NCBI RefSeq assembly: GCF_003265705.1
Contig: NW_020312775.1
Location: forward strand, 3,260,800 to 3,324,799
DNA from: Callorhinus ursinus
Taxonomy: Eukaryota; Chordata; Mammalia; Carnivora; Otariidae
DNA: 64,000 nucleotides
Direction: 5' to 3'
Shown here: positions 30,711 through 43,055 of the stretch, in pieces
How the letters are laid out: every line of letters begins with the position of its first letter
Position numbering within the stretch: the first letter of the stretch is position 1
Translations under genes and position numbers: made by a program
The notes under the pieces: model-generated
Seen by the model: the letters and a program-made list of their open reading frames with translations, nothing else
Databases searched by the model: none
Told to the model about the DNA's origin: nothing

Positions 30711-31480
30711 AGGGCATCTCTGAGTAAACACTGGTTTTATAAGTTACATAAGATTTACATTATAGATCTTGATATATTTGCTTTCCAGAACCAGAATTTG
30801 TTGAATGTTTTTTGCTTGCTTGTCTATGCTATGGTCTAAACACCCAGCTTTGTAAATAATCATTTTATTTCTTTTACTTATAAGGTACTTTTCTAACAAA
30901 TCCTATAATATGCTTAGATAAGAATTTTATGAGCATCCTATTCTCCCTTCTTGTAAGCAGCCTTAAAATGTCTATAAATTCATTTGTTTTACCGGTAAAT
31001 TTGGCACTCTCAATTTTGTCTTCTTTCTACATCTATACAAACCATCTACAGTATCAGTGCAATGCAGCCTCTATGTCTGTTCACCCTCCTTTTATTCCAC
31101 AAGCAAGTTATCAATCATTTAAGCAGAAGCATAAAAAAATTATCTATAGGCTCAATAAACAGGGTTGATTATGGAATACAGTTAAAGACACACGTGAACT
31201 GCATTCTACCAGGGCATCTCCCATAAAATAAAAACAAATATGTATGTATATAGTTTTGGACCCAGTCCCTTCAATCTTTTCATCTGTCTGAGAATCTGTC
31301 TTAGCAATGCAAAAGAATATAGCCATATAGCTTATGTCCCAATCACACACTCCTCTGAAACCTGTCTACTGGTCAACAAAAATTGCTCTCTGTATTTTGT
31401 CTACTAAAGTAGCCTCCACCTCCCTACCCTTCTCTTTGCACTTCAGTCAAGCTCTTTTAAGCTCTTCTGAAGACTTGAAT
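30711..31480. other. Unique stretch, nothing recognised
   Basis: No convincing repeat or gene. Open frames (30,929-31,168; 31,144-31,350 minus) are short and featureless. Confidence 0.45.
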
Positions 31481-31496
31481 TTAACATGTTTGGGAT

Positions 31497-31741
31497 CGGG
31501 GGCACCTGGGTGGCACAGCTGGTTAAGCATCTAACTCTTGGTTTCAGCTCAGGTCATGATCTCAGGGTTGTGAAGTGAAGCCTCCCCCCGACTCCCATCA
31601 GTTTCCCCACTCAGCGTGAGTCTGCTTAAGACTTTCTCTCCCTCTGCCTACCCCCCCACCATGCTCTTGTGTGCACAGGCTCTCTCTCTCTGTCTCTCTG
31701 TCTCTCTCTCTCAGAAATAAATAAACCTAAAAAAATATATA
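31497..31741 (+). mobile_element. CAN-SINE
   Basis: Head GGGGGCACCTGGGTGGCACAG, long TC tract (31,680-31,713), tail AAATAAATAAACC. Flanks TTAACATGTTTGGGA (31,481-31,495) and TTAACATGTTTTGGA (31,742-31,756). Confidence 0.93.
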
Positions 31742-31756
31742 TTAACATGTTTTGGA

Positions 31757-33525
31757 GTCATTTATGTCTGAGAAAAGTTACACAGTTTCTGGAGAGATAG
31801 AGGTTGTCTGTCATCCCTGAAAATACTTTGGCAACCTGGGGATTTTCTTGACCTCCTTTGTGGAATACATCTCTAGACTGAATAGATGAGTTGTTTCCTT
31901 TAAAAAAAAAAAAAAGATGTATTATTTAGTATTTGAGTCTCAGACAAGCTTAATGGCAGAATGTTTTGTTTTCATCTTAATGCTGATATACTTGAAGAGC
32001 AGCCAAAATTATTCATAAAGGGTGATAATAAGAATGACTTATTTTATAGACATGGGCATGTACAAGTCTAGTAACTTTTTTAAAGCTGTCCTATTTTACT
32101 TTTAATCAAAATTGTTTAGTCAAAGTCAGCTGAGATATCCAGTGTAATTGAGGGCTAAAACTAGAATGTATAAGTTGTTGATGAACATTTTGAGCTCTCA
32201 GAGCATTCTAGGATTTCTGATTTCTTTCAGAACCAGCCTAAGGGCAATCATATTAAACACTCAGGACATATTGGTTTTATTGGGAAGCATAGGTAAAAAC
32301 AAGTATATCCCAATCTTTGTTCTTCACCCCTATTCCTTCTTCACCAAAGACATTGGTCTAAGGGAAAGAACACTTGTGCATTGTGTTTTTCATAACCAAA
32401 GAGAAAATGTGTGTTGAGTGTTAATTGTGTCCCTAAGGAAAAAGGGATAGATACAATGTTGAATTATTTAACTATCCCAAACTCCCCACTTTACATCACA
32501 TCCTTGCCCTTCAAACATGCATAGGAAAATGTACTCTAGTCCTAAACCTTAAGCCCAGCTGATTTAAGGATCTTGTTCCCCTTAGACTTCAATCCTGAAC
32601 TTGTTAGGCTAAGAATAGGGGGCAGGTTGGGACTTTTAGACAGAAGACAACTCCAGGTTTATCCTGCTGCACCAAACACATGGCACAGAAGAATGAAAAT
32701 GAAAGAAAAAAATATAATATAACAGAGAAGTGAGTTTTTAAACATCATTACTCTTTCCACTAAAAGGTGCATCTTGAGTTAAATGTGTCTTTGATATATA
32801 CTAGAACAACGACTTCATGGAGGAAACTTATGATTAAGGGAACCCTTAAGACACCTTCATAGGTTAAAGTATATCACAAATAATACTTTTTATAAGCTGC
32901 TATAAAATCATGGTACAAATAGTTTCCAAATTTTGATGGTTTGTCTTGTTATAATATGCTTCACTTAAACACAGAAATAACATTATTTTATTGATAACTC
33001 TTTTTGTCTAAGGAACCAATGGCATGAAGCTCAAGATTCTGTCAATAATGCTGAAGTCACAAAATCCAAAGATTGGAGGGAATTTCCCTGCCTCTTCATT
33101 TGGAAAAGAAAGTGACTTAAATTACTTTTTACTTCTCTAATACAGTCTTGTCTCTCCTTCAACTTTGATATCTTTGGCAGCCTTGTTTGCTGGAAGATGT
33201 TTTGCTTTGTTTTCCCGAATTTAACCTATATCTTCTGTGCTTCCATCCTTTGATTTTAGTAAGTCTGGAACAACCTAACTGAAGCAAACACCCAAAGTAA
33301 TTCTCCCTTTTCCTTATAACAGACTAACACGTATCTAAAGACAGCTCTCAATTCTTAGACACAAATCTTCTCTTCTCAGGGATAAAATAACTCCTGTTTT
33401 GGTCTGCAAATCAATCTTTGAGGAATTTTACTTCATCAGAGTTAGTAATTTTAGAAAATTACAAACTAATTTTTCTTACTGAATGAACCCATTTTTTTGG
33501 CAGTTATGAAGGTTTGTTGTGAAAT
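31757..33525. other. Unique stretch, nothing recognised
   Basis: About 1.8 kb without an identifiable repeat or gene. One A-run at about 31,903-31,915. Open frames are at most 89 codons without recognisable domains. Confidence 0.45.
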
Positions 33526-33529
33526 TGAA

Positions 33530-33690
33530 GATAACAGGGTTTAAATTCTTGTTTGTGTGACCTGGGTAAATTACATAATCTCTAAGCCTCAATGTTCACC
33601 TCTGCCCAACGGATTTAGTAGTAGTGTTTATCTAAGAATGTTTGTGTAAGAATAAAATGAGGTTATACATTTAAAGTGATTAGCCAACCC
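33530..33690 (+). mobile_element. MIR SINE (sense)
   Basis: GGGTTTAAATTCTTG, TGTGACCTGGGTAAATTACA, TAATCTCTAAGCCTCAATG and AATGAGGTTATACATTTAAAG fit the sense MIR core and tail side. Confidence 0.75.
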
Positions 33691-33806
33691 TAAACTAACA
33701 TCAATCTATTGTTTTTCTTTAAGTTTGTCACATCTCCTTGAGACAATTTTATACTAACCTATACATGACATTACAAAAGTAATTTGTCTTTAAAATGCAC
33801 ACTCTT

Positions 33807-33987
33807 GGGGAGCCTGTGTGGCTCAGTCGGTTAAGTATCCATCTTTGGCTCAGGTCATGATCCCAGGGTCTTGGAATTGAGCCCCACATCAGGCTCCCTG
33901 CTCACTTCTCTCTCTCCCTCTGCTACTCCCTCTGCTTGTACTCTCTCTCTCAAATAAATAAATAAAGTCTTTAAAAATAAATAAAAT
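33807..33987 (+). mobile_element. CAN-SINE
   Basis: Head GGGGAGCCTGTGTGGCTCAG. Flanks AAAATGCACACTCTT (33,792-33,806) and AAAATGTAAGCTCTT (33,988-34,002), two mismatches. Confidence 0.93.
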
Positions 33988-34002
33988 AAAATGTAAGCTC
34001 TT

Positions 34003-34785
34003 TTGTTTCCTTCTCCACCCATACTCCCAATACATTAGAACCCAAGAAAATAAGGACATTCTTTCTAGAAGTGTATAGGATAAACAAAATTAAGAGGGAA
34101 ACAAATTAACCTTTATTAGCTTTACTCCCACCAAAATGTTATTTCATTAGGTCTTTACAATATCTTTCTTACTTATGTGTTATTTTGTCAATTTTATTGT
34201 TCCATCTTATTTTAGACAGTGATAGTATGGGTATTTGGTTGACTTACCTTAGTTTCTGCATGTGCTTTGAATGGCTTGTCCCAGGGTATGTACTTTATTT
34301 CAACTATATCAGGAAAGTTTAAGTGAATTGTCAATCTTATCAGGTAGACTTGTTTCTAAGACATATTTTAGCTTGTTACTGTGATACTATCTCAGCATGG
34401 ATGTATGTAGCATTGTTACTACTATAGTAGCAATAAAATAGCCTTAAAACATGTTGCAAAAGGGTCACGTGTTTTGAGAGAAAAGTTCATCATAAACAAT
34501 TAATTGCATAAATGAACTTCAATAGAGCTTTAAATTTACTTCTGTTGAATCACAAAAATCAAAAAAAGTGTTTAAGATTCAGACATGCCCGGAATATTGG
34601 AAAATAATTTAGTAGTCATATTTTGACTACTGGCTAATAAAAATGATCACAGTTATGTAGCACCAGGTAAAGAAGAAAAAAATATGTTTTCTAAGCATCA
34701 ATGTATAGACTAAATATTTTGTTTGATGTAATCACAAGTAATTTCAAATTGAAGTTGCTTCATTAATAGAAAGTGCATCTTAGCT
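34003..34785. other. Unique stretch, nothing recognised
   Basis: No repeat family or gene seen. Confidence 0.45.
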
Positions 34786-34800
34786 TCATTTCTATCTTTA

Positions 34801-34991
34801 TTTTTTTAACATTTTTATATATTTATTTGAGAGAGAAAGCATGAGCAGGGGGCAGGGCAGAGTGAGAGTGAGAGGGACAAGCAGACTTCCTGCTGAGCAT
34901 GGAGCCTGATGCAGGGCTCAATCCCAGGACCCTGAGATCATGACCTGAACCAAGTCAGACACTTAACCAACTGAGTCACCCAGGTGCCTCC
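34801..34991 (-). mobile_element. CAN-SINE (antisense)
   Basis: Ends GAGTCACCCAGGTGCCTCC. Flanks TCATTTCTATCTTTA (34,786-34,800) and TCATTTCTGTCTTTA (34,992-35,006), one mismatch. Confidence 0.93.
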
Positions 34992-35039
34992 TCATTTCTG
35001 TCTTTAAATGTGTCTTCTTTGGTGGATACTGTGCAGAAG

Positions 35040-35610
35040 CTCTATAAATGAAAGGTAGCTCATTTGCAACAAAGATCAACATTCAAATGGTTGAAGGTGG
35101 GAATTCCAGAAAAGGCAGGCAAGAAAGCACCTTTAACAAACACCAGTTTTGAAATTATTTTCCCTCCTTCCATCTTCGGTCTTATGAATATTGTTGGAAT
35201 GTTAGCTGTCCTGTCAAAAAAGTACACCAGGGAAATAGGAGAGTAGGCATCATGGAGTCAACTTTGGTTGTAAACCAAAGAAAACCAGTTATAACACTAA
35301 TTGATGCCATTAATGGCAGTCTGTCCCGGGAAGTAAACAGACTGCTAAATATTCAAGAGATGCTATTGGACAGATCACAAGAAACAAATCCTTGTATTAT
35401 GCAGTCTAGTAGTAGCAATCCCAGCGACACTGCACATCCTGAAACCCCAAGTTCTATTTAGTGTCTTCTAAGTGTTTTGAACATATGAGCACCATTGATG
35501 GGCTAATTGCTGCTGCTTATTATCCTTGGCTATAAAACTGTAAAGTTTGAGGAAGATATATTAAATGATAATTACCATCCTTTCCTTAAAAAAAAGAAAG
35601 AAAGAAAAGA
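35040..35610 (+). pseudogene. Candidate processed retrocopy of an unidentified transcript
   Basis: I do not recognise the gene. The block holds two adjacent open stretches in different frames: 35,064-35,246, with a hydrophobic IFGLMNIVGMLAVLS segment, and 35,252-35,461, opening with ATG and reading MESTLVVNQRKPVITLIDAI, then REVNRLLNIQEMLLDRSQ and a Ser/Pro-rich end (SSSSNPSDTAHPETPSSI) before TAG. Base composition is higher in complexity than the surroundings. An ATTAAA polyadenylation signal at 35,560-35,565 precedes an A-rich run (35,588-35,609) by about 22 bases, as in a reverse-transcribed mRNA. No clear target duplication was found. It could instead be a diverged single exon or chance. 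Confidence 0.4.
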
Positions 35611-36227
35611 TAAAAAGCCCTGAAGCAACTTACCTATTCTTACTAATCAGAATTTGACAAGCCTGTTTTGAATTTATTGAAAGACTAGGATCTTGGCAAT
35701 GTTTCCTAATCAATATGCCATGGCAATTTGAGCCATTGTCAAAACACTGTGTGTATCCTGAGTTTCTTTACCCCGGGCAGTTACAATTTTCCCTCCAAAA
35801 TCCTTGTATCTAAAGTCACGGCTTTCAGCTTCTGTCTGCCATTCAGATAAAAGCTAACTAGTTCCTCTGAGGAACATAGACAACTGAGTAAGGCAGCCAA
35901 GATTAAAGAAGAGACCTCCAGTACAAATTCAGTAGGTATCCTGGATTGAATTCTACAAATCTAAAAGTATTTGCAAGCATTCAGTTACAGAATGCATGGG
36001 AAAAGAAAATTTTAAAATCCACACTCAAAATCTTTACTATGTTTAACAAAAGTACTCAGCTTTTGAGGTTATAGACTTGCTCTCCAACCTCTAGAGTGCT
36101 TATCAAAATGTGAAAAGGTAATAATTAAACATTCAGATGTAACAACATTCATCTTCAGATATCCAGAGAATAGAGACCCTCATTGCCAGAAATTTCATTG
36201 AAGTAAGCCATAGCTTCTCCATCCCAG
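35611..36227. other. Unique stretch, nothing recognised
   Basis: No repeat or gene seen up to a small L1 tail at 36,237. Confidence 0.45.
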
Positions 36228-36236
36228 TATATTTCT

Positions 36237-36305
36237 TTTTTTATTTAAATTTAATTAGCCAACATATAGTACATCATTAGTTTTTGATGTAGTGTTCAAT
36301 GATTC
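36237..36305 (-). mobile_element. Very short LINE-1 3' end (antisense)
   Basis: TTTTTATTTAAATTTAATTAGCC and ATCATTAGTTTTTGATGTAG are the antisense last ~70 bases of an L1. TATATTTCT flanks it (36,228-36,236 and 36,306-36,314), supporting a severely 5'-truncated insertion. Confidence 0.8.
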
Positions 36306-36314
36306 ATATATTTC

Positions 36315-38265
36315 TACAAGTACTGTGATTTGACAATAGAGTGGGAAAATATTCACTCCACTCGTAATGAATTGAATTTATATTTGTATTAGATTCTAGA
36401 TACTTTAACAGTTCACTTCACCTCTGTGATCTGTTTCTTAACCTCAATGTTTTATTTTTCTTACTTATTAAAAAAGATAATTGAATCTTGTTTCAATAAT
36501 TGCTCACTATTAAGTATGTTTTATAACATTATTCAACTGACAAAGATATTTTCCCAAAATAACAGAATGTTTCCATTTTTGTATAATCCCTGATGATTGG
36601 ATACTAAGCTCATGCCAAGAATGTTCTTGTGGTCTTATGGTGCTTCTGGCCTAACTGAAAACTGGCTGTTTCTATTGTCCAAGCCATATTCCTAGATAAT
36701 TTTGATAATCATATAGTAAGATTTTTTCCTGCTTACTTATTTATTATAAACAGAAAATTATGCTGGAGAGTATTTTTCTTCCAGCTGTCTTACAACTTAA
36801 GAATGATTTTCTAAATGCAATTTGAGGAAATAATTCATCTTACAACAATAAATATTCTTTCTGACAAAGTGAAATGGAAACCTGAACATATATTAGATGA
36901 ATTGGAGACCTAATTTGGATAGTTTAAAGTCTCCAAATCACCTGAATTATTCAAATTGTCTCTGCTATTTAGGAATTCCAGTTAATTGCTTAATAGTTTT
37001 TTAGTGTGCTAGACCAGGCTCTAAGAGACCTTAAGTCAATCTAGCATTAGCCAATGGTAAAACAATAAAAAGCTGAATGTCTTCACTTTATCATTCAAGT
37101 ACTAAACACATATTTGGCATCACTTTTCATAAGTCATGTTGAACAAATTTCTATGACCATTGAATCACCATCAGGGAGTTTTACACAAGGCAAAAGCATT
37201 TAGATTTAACAGAGTTCCAAGTTACCAAGAAGTCCTCATAGGATGAACCATATTATTCAAGCACTCCATTCAATGAAACTGTGTCCCATTACTAAGAACA
37301 GAATGCCATTTATTTGATAACAACTTTGAGTGAGAACAAGAGCTGTGGTACTTTATTGATATGATATGAGTCAGTAATTCATGTGAATAATACTTATAAA
37401 CTACTTAATGTTTTCCAAAGAATATTTGCATTGTTTATCTCATTTGGAAAGAAGATTCTCTATTGATAAAGTGATTAAGTTTAAGGATGGGGCCAAGAAA
37501 GGAGTAGGCTGATAATTCTTTGCTACATGAATGAAATGATGGGGGAAATGGGAATAGATTTTTAAGGTTTTCATGGCAAGAAGGAATCATGATGAAAGTT
37601 CTGGGGCTATGTTTCTGGGATCATTAATGAGAGTGAATTCAGTACTTTAATTTGAGGTGGGCAGGTAATAAACAATTAAATGGACTGGGACAAACCTGAA
37701 TATAGAAGATGAATGGATCAGTAGGTTCATTTCACCTCCATCATTTTCCCTGCTGATTGTGCTTTGCTCACTTGGCCACTGGATCTTGATTCATTTTCTG
37801 CTACTTCATTATTTTCAGCACCTCAAGTGTGTTGTTTTTCACGAGACACAATTGCTAGTTCTCACCTGAGTTGAACACTTGTCTTTGTGAGAAATTATCA
37901 AGCTTTTATAGTGCTTGTAGGGTAAGATGTACAGTGGAATCGTATCCTAGAAGCATTTCTCCCATCTCAGATAATATATGATTTGCATGCACTGGGTATC
38001 CCAGACATTCCTAAGGTTGAGTAAATCCACTTTTAGAAATTAGGTAATTAATATTCATTCACTGTATTCTTTAGTTAAGTATTTTATTTTCTTTGAAAAA
38101 TCTGTGTGTTCAACCTGGACACATAGTGCTCTTTTATGTCAATTATGTTGGATACTGGTAATATTTTTTTTCTATCAATTTTAAAATCAGTAAATGCAAA
38201 GCCAAATAATTTGTTTTTCCCCAAATCTACCTTTAATTACTTAAAACCATGAATGGAGATAATCC
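36315..38265. other. Unique stretch, nothing recognised
   Basis: Almost 2 kb with no recognisable repeat or gene. Confidence 0.5.
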
Positions 38266-38285
38266 AAGCTGTCTTAGATTCTTTT

Positions 38286-38476
38286 ATTTTAAGATTTTAT
38301 TTATTTATTTGACAGAGAGACACAGCGAGAGAGGGAACACAAGCTGTGGAATGGGAGAGGAAGAAGCAGGCTTCCCACTGAACAGGGAGCCTGATGTGGG
38401 GCTCGATCCCATGACCCTGGGATCATGACCTGAGCCAAAGGCAGACGCTTAACAACTGAGCCACCCAGGTGCCCCG
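38286..38476 (-). mobile_element. CAN-SINE (antisense), perfect 20-bp TSD
   Basis: Ends GAGCCACCCAGGTGCCCC. AAGCTGTCTTAGATTCTTTT is present intact on both sides (38,266-38,285 and 38,477-38,496), the longest exact TSD in the window, so probably one of the youngest insertions. Confidence 0.97.
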
Positions 38477-38535
38477 AAGCTGTCTTAGATTCTTTTTGTT
38501 TTGTTTTGTTTTGTAGTACTGATTAGCTGTTGGTT

Positions 38536-38980
38536 ATTTCTTATTTAAATTCTAGTTAGTTAACATACTGTACAATATTGGTTTCAGGAGTAGAATTTAG
38601 TGATTCATCACTTACATACAACACCCAGTGCTCATCACAACAAGTGCCCTCCTTAATACCCATCACCCAACTAACCCATCCCCCACCTACTTCCCTCCAT
38701 CAACCCTCAATTTGTTCTCTATCATTAAGAGTCTCATTAAGAGTCTCAGTTTGATTCCCTCTCTCTCTTTTTATTCTGTCTCCTGCATGTTCATCCATTT
38801 TGTTTTTTAAATTCCACATATGAGTGAAATCATATGGTGTTTGTCTTTCTCTGATTGACTTATTTTGCTTAGCATAATACATTCTAACTCCATCCACATC
38901 ATTGTAAATGACAAGATTTCATCTTTTGATGGCTGAGTAGTATTCTACTATATGCACATTATATGTGATGTACATATAAT

Positions 38981-39023
<43 letters not shown>

Positions 39024-39500
39024 CACATCTTCCTTATCCATTCATCATTCAATGGGCATTTAGGCTGCCTCCATAGTTTGGCTATTGTAGATAATGCTGC
39101 TATAAACATTGGGATGGATGTACTCCTTCAGATGTGTATTTTTGTATCATTTGGGAAAATACCTATAGTGCAATTACTGGATCATGGGGTAATTCTATTT
39201 TTAGCTTTTTGAGGAACTGCAATACTGTTCTACAGAGTGGCTGCACCAGTTTGCATTCCCACCAATACTATAAGAGGGTTCCCATTACTCTGTATCCTTG
39301 CCAACACCTGTTCTCTCCTGTGTTGTTAATTTTAGTCATTCTGACAGGTGTGAGGGGGTATCTTATTGTGGTTTTGAGTTATATTTCCCTGATGATGGGT
39401 GATGTTGAGCATGTTTTCATGTGTCTGTTAGCCATCTGGATGCCTTCTTTGGAAAAAATTTTATTCATGCCTTCTGCCCATTTCTTAACTGACTTATTTG
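38536..39500 (-). mobile_element. LINE-1 3' part (antisense, 5'-truncated)
   Basis: Antisense 3'UTR (AACACCCAGTGCTCATCAC, CTCCTTAATACCCATCACC) followed by the ORF2 C-terminal region (GAGTGAAATCATATGGTG, ATGCTGCTATAAACATTGG, GATGGGTGATGTTGAGCATG), truncated at TTCTTAACTGACTTATTTG. It holds a TA microsatellite and a small tandem CATTAAGAGTCT repeat near 38,724-38,746. Confidence 0.92.
38984..39016. repeat. (TA)n microsatellite in L1
   Basis: About 16 TA units, expanded from the TATATA stretch present in this part of L1. Confidence 0.9.
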
Positions 39501-39559
39501 ACTCTTTCTTATCCCTTTATTTACACTCATCTAAACACATCACACTTCCAAAGCTCTAT

Positions 39560-39900
39560 TGATTCTACCACTGATAATCACACTTGTACATCTACTTCTT
39601 TCCATTTGCCAAAGTTCAAGTTATTATCTCCTGCTTCGATTGTTCTCTGTTACCAATCCATTATTCACAGAACTGTAAGAGATACACTCACAAACAGTAA
39701 TCTGACAAAATAACTCCCTTGCCTAAAAGCTGTCTAGCTACTAGTATTTTTTACAGCTTCTTAACATGGCCTACAAAGTCCTTCATATCCTTGGTTTCTG
39801 CCCACTGCCATGACTGCAATGTAGAGTCCATTTCACTCAGCCTGATTCTCTGCTGGCCACCTAAAGACATTTCTAGAGTCTGAGCCAGACTCTAGAGTTG
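39560..39900 (+). mobile_element. LINE-2 3' end fragment
   Basis: AATCTGACAAAATAACTCCC, AGCTTCTTAACATGGCCTAC, AAAGTCCTTCATATCCTTGG and TCTGCCCACTGCC reproduce the order of the L2 3' region (ctccttaacatggcctacaaggccctccatgatctggccc). Ancient; boundaries approximate. Confidence 0.75.
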
Positions 39901-40880
39901 AAGTAATATCTGTATCATTATGGAAAACACAATCACCTATATCATTCTTTCTTCTACCACTTTGGCCTAAAATGTAGGAAACCATTGTCAGTCTTTCTCA
40001 TTTCTAGGCCAGTGGCATGGTTTATACTCCAATTATATCCCATTTTAGGCTTATTAAGTTTGCCTTTTCCAGAGTTAAGAACATGAACTCTCCCCTCACT
40101 GTACTGGTATTGAAAAAAAAAAAAATCCCGGGCCTTTTTCTTTGAATTCCTCATACTGTTTTTCTTTGAATTCTTCATGTACCCAAAGGGGCATCATACA
40201 ACTCCTAAGTTTCACAAGTAGATGAAATTTGGAAAGCTTCAATTAATAACCAAACACAGAGAGATTTCTTATACTTTTAGAAACCTTTCATAGAAATGAT
40301 CATTCCTAAAATAATGCCTGTTAGAAATAAGGGTATTCCATTTTACATAAAACACCAGTGTTTCCAGTAAAATATTATCCATCAGTAAACAGCTATGGGG
40401 AAATGAGAATTAAAACAAACAAACAAAAATGAGAGAGTAGGAGGAAACAGAGGCCATTTAAGAACAGCAAGAAAAATATTGGGTTAAACAAGAGAAAAAA
40501 CTTCCCAATCACACAGATTGTGCTTAGTAAAATAGATTTGGAACATTTCCTAGGACTTCCCAGGAGTCTAGATATCTACACATTTGACTTTTTCCAGAGG
40601 TCTTTCCAAAAAACTATTTTAGAATATTCCAAATATTTGGAATACTTGAAATAAAGGATTATTTCTTTTTTTTACAGTAAGGTATTGTTATGGCTCTTTT
40701 GTTACAAAGTAACATATACTTATACAAGATAATTTTAAAAACATAAAAAAAACTGGAAGAAAAAAACACAGTCTATCATCCAAAGATAATGACTATTAAC
40801 ATTTGAAGATATTTCTTTCAGACTTATTTGCATGCATCATTTTTCTCTTAAAGACCATTTTTCTTTTTGAAATTAAAATA
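39901..40880. other. Unique stretch, nothing recognised
   Basis: No gene or repeat seen. There is a 13-A run near 40,113-40,125. Confidence 0.45.
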
Positions 40881-40893
40881 CTTTTCTATTTTA

Positions 40894-41081
40894 GGGGTGC
40901 CTGGGTGGCTCAGTCATCAAGCATCTGCCTTCGGCTCAGGTCATGATCCCGGGGTCCTGGGATCAAGCCCTGCATTGGGCTCCCTGCTCTGCGGGAAGCC
41001 TGCCTCTCCCTTTCCCATTCCCCCTAGTTGTGTTCCCTCTCTCTCTGTCAAATAAATAAATAAATAAAATCTTTAAAAAAA
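40894..41081 (+). mobile_element. CAN-SINE
   Basis: Head GGGGTGCCTGGGTGGCTCAG, tail AAATAAATAAATAAATAAAA. Flanks TTTCTATTTTA (40,883-40,893 and 41,082-41,092). Confidence 0.94.
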
Positions 41082-42125
41082 TTTCTATTTTAATATCATA
41101 TTCAACAGTAAAAAGCTGAAAATTTGTCCTCTGAGATCAGGAACAAGACAAGGATGTCCACTCTTACCACTTTCTTCAACATAGTATCGGAAATCCTAGC
41201 AAGAACAATTAGGCAAGGACAAGAAATATAAGGCATCCAAACTGGAAAGGAATAGCTAAAACTGTCATTATTTGTAGATGATATAATATTATAGAAAAAA
41301 AGTCTGAAGATTCCACCAAAAAAATGTCAAACTAACAAATGAATTCAGTAAATTTGCAGGGTACAAAATCAATACACCAAAATCTGTTGAGTTTCTATAT
41401 ACTAATAAACTATCAGTAAGAGAAACTAGGAAAACAATTCCATTTATAACTGCATCAAATATAATAAAATATTTAGAAATAAATTAAACCTAGAAGGTGA
41501 TAGACCTGTATACTGAAAACAATAAGACATTGATGAAAGAAATTGAAGACACAAATAAATTAAAAAATATCTTGTGTTCATGGATCAGAAGAGTTAGTAT
41601 TGTTAAAATGTTCATGCTACCCAAAGCAATCTAAAGATTTAATATAATCCCTATCAAAACTCCAATGGCATTTTTCACATAAATAAAACAATCCTAAAAT
41701 TTGTATGAAACCACAAAAGACCCCAAATAATCAATTAACACCTCACACACAATCTTGAGAAAGAACAAAGCTGGAGGCATTACATTCCCTAATTTCAAAC
41801 TATATTACAAAGCTATAGTAATCAAAGTAATCAAAACAGTATAGTATTGACATAAAAAAGACACATAGATCAATGGAATAAGACAGAGTATCCAGAAAGA
41901 AATCCATGTATATATAGTCAATTAATTTATGAAAAAGGAGCCAAGAATATATAATGGGGAAATGTCAATCTCTTCACTAAATTTTGTTAAGAAAACCGGA
42001 CAACCACACGCATAAGAATGAAACTGGCCACCATTTTACACCATACAAAAAAAAAAAAAAACTCAAAATGGATTAAAAATGTGAACATAAGATCTGAACC
42101 ATAGAATTCCTAGAAGAAAACATAG

Positions 42126-42554
42126 TAGTGCAATTGCTGGTCATAGGGTGGTTCTATTTTTAACTTTTTGAGGAACCTCCATACTATTTTACACAGTGGC
42201 TGTATTATTTTGCATTCCCACAAACAGTTCAAGAGGGTCCTTTTTTCTCCACGTCCTTGCCCAAACCTGTTGTTTCTTGTGTTGTTGATTTTAGCCATTC
42301 TGACAGGTGCGAACTGATGGTTACCAGAAGGAAAGTCGGTGGGGGATTGGGTAAAATAGGTGATGGGGATTAATGAGTGTACTTATTGTGATGAGCACCA
42401 GGTTTTGTATGGAAGTGTTGAATCACTATATTGTACGCCTGAAACTAATATTACACTGTATGTTAACTAACTGAAATGTAAATAAAAATCTAAAAAAATT
42501 TAAAGTTTCTCAATTAAAATTATTCAGATGCATGTTTTATTAATTAAAAATAAA
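42126..42554 (+). mobile_element. Twin-primed LINE-1 insertion with extra 3' sequence
   Basis: Between two copies of AGAAGAAAACATAG (42,112-42,125 and 42,555-42,568) lies a 5' segment in antisense (42,126-about 42,318; CAGTGGCTGTATTATTTTGC, TTTTAGCCATTCTGACAGG). A sense 3'UTR follows (42,319-about 42,490; GATGGGGATTAATGAGTG, CTGAAACTAATATTACACTG). About 50 bases of non-L1 sequence (42,500-42,554) lie between the first A-run and the right TSD. This is the structure expected from twin priming, possibly with a 3' transduction. Confidence 0.88.
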
Positions 42555-42603
42555 AGAAGAAAACATAGGCAATAAGTTCCTTGACATTGGTCTTGGTGAT
42601 GAG

Positions 42604-42605
42604 TA

Positions 42606-42685
<80 letters not shown>
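42604..42685. repeat. Compound microsatellite (TG)n(TA)n(GA)n
   Basis: Roughly 9 TG, 17 TA and 12 GA units in direct succession; the GA part merges with the TC-rich portion of the adjacent antisense SINE. Confidence 0.92.
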
Positions 42686-42850
42686 ACACAAGTGGGGGGA
42701 GGGAAAGGGAGAAGCAGACTCTGCACTGAGCACAGAACCTGATGGTGGGGTGCAGAGCCTGATGAGGAGGGGCTCAATGAGGGGCTTGATCTCATGACTC
42801 TGAGACCATGACCTGAGCCAAAATCAAGAGTTGGATGCTTAACTGACTGA
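42660..42850 (-). mobile_element. Old CAN-SINE (antisense), head lost
   Basis: GAGAACACAAGTGGGGGG, GAGAAGCAGACTCTGCACTG, CTTGATCTCATGACTCTGAG and AATCAAGAGTTGGATGCTTAA, stopping at ACTGACTGAG without the final CACCCAGG head. Confidence 0.85.
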
Positions 42851-42862
42851 GCAATGATTTTT

Positions 42863-43055
42863 TTAAAAAGATTTTATTTATTTATTTGACACAGAGAGAG
42901 AAAGCACAAGAAGGGGGAGCAGCAGGCAGAGGGAGAGGGAGAAGCAGGCTCCCTACTGAGCAGGGAGTACAATGCTGGGGCTCAATCCCAGGACCCTGGG
43001 ATCATGACCTGAGCCGAAGGCAGATGCTTAACCAACTGAGCCACCTATGCACCCC
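42863..43055 (-). mobile_element. CAN-SINE (antisense) next to the older SINE
   Basis: AAAAGATTTTATTTATTT tail, GAGAAGCAGGCTCCCTACTG, end CACCTATGCACCCC. GCAATGATTTTT flanks it (42,851-42,862 and 43,060-43,071). Confidence 0.94.

Noticed and set aside
42524..42797. Open frames rich in YIYIYI, SLSLSL and THTHTH
   Set aside because: They are translations of the TG/TA/GA microsatellite.
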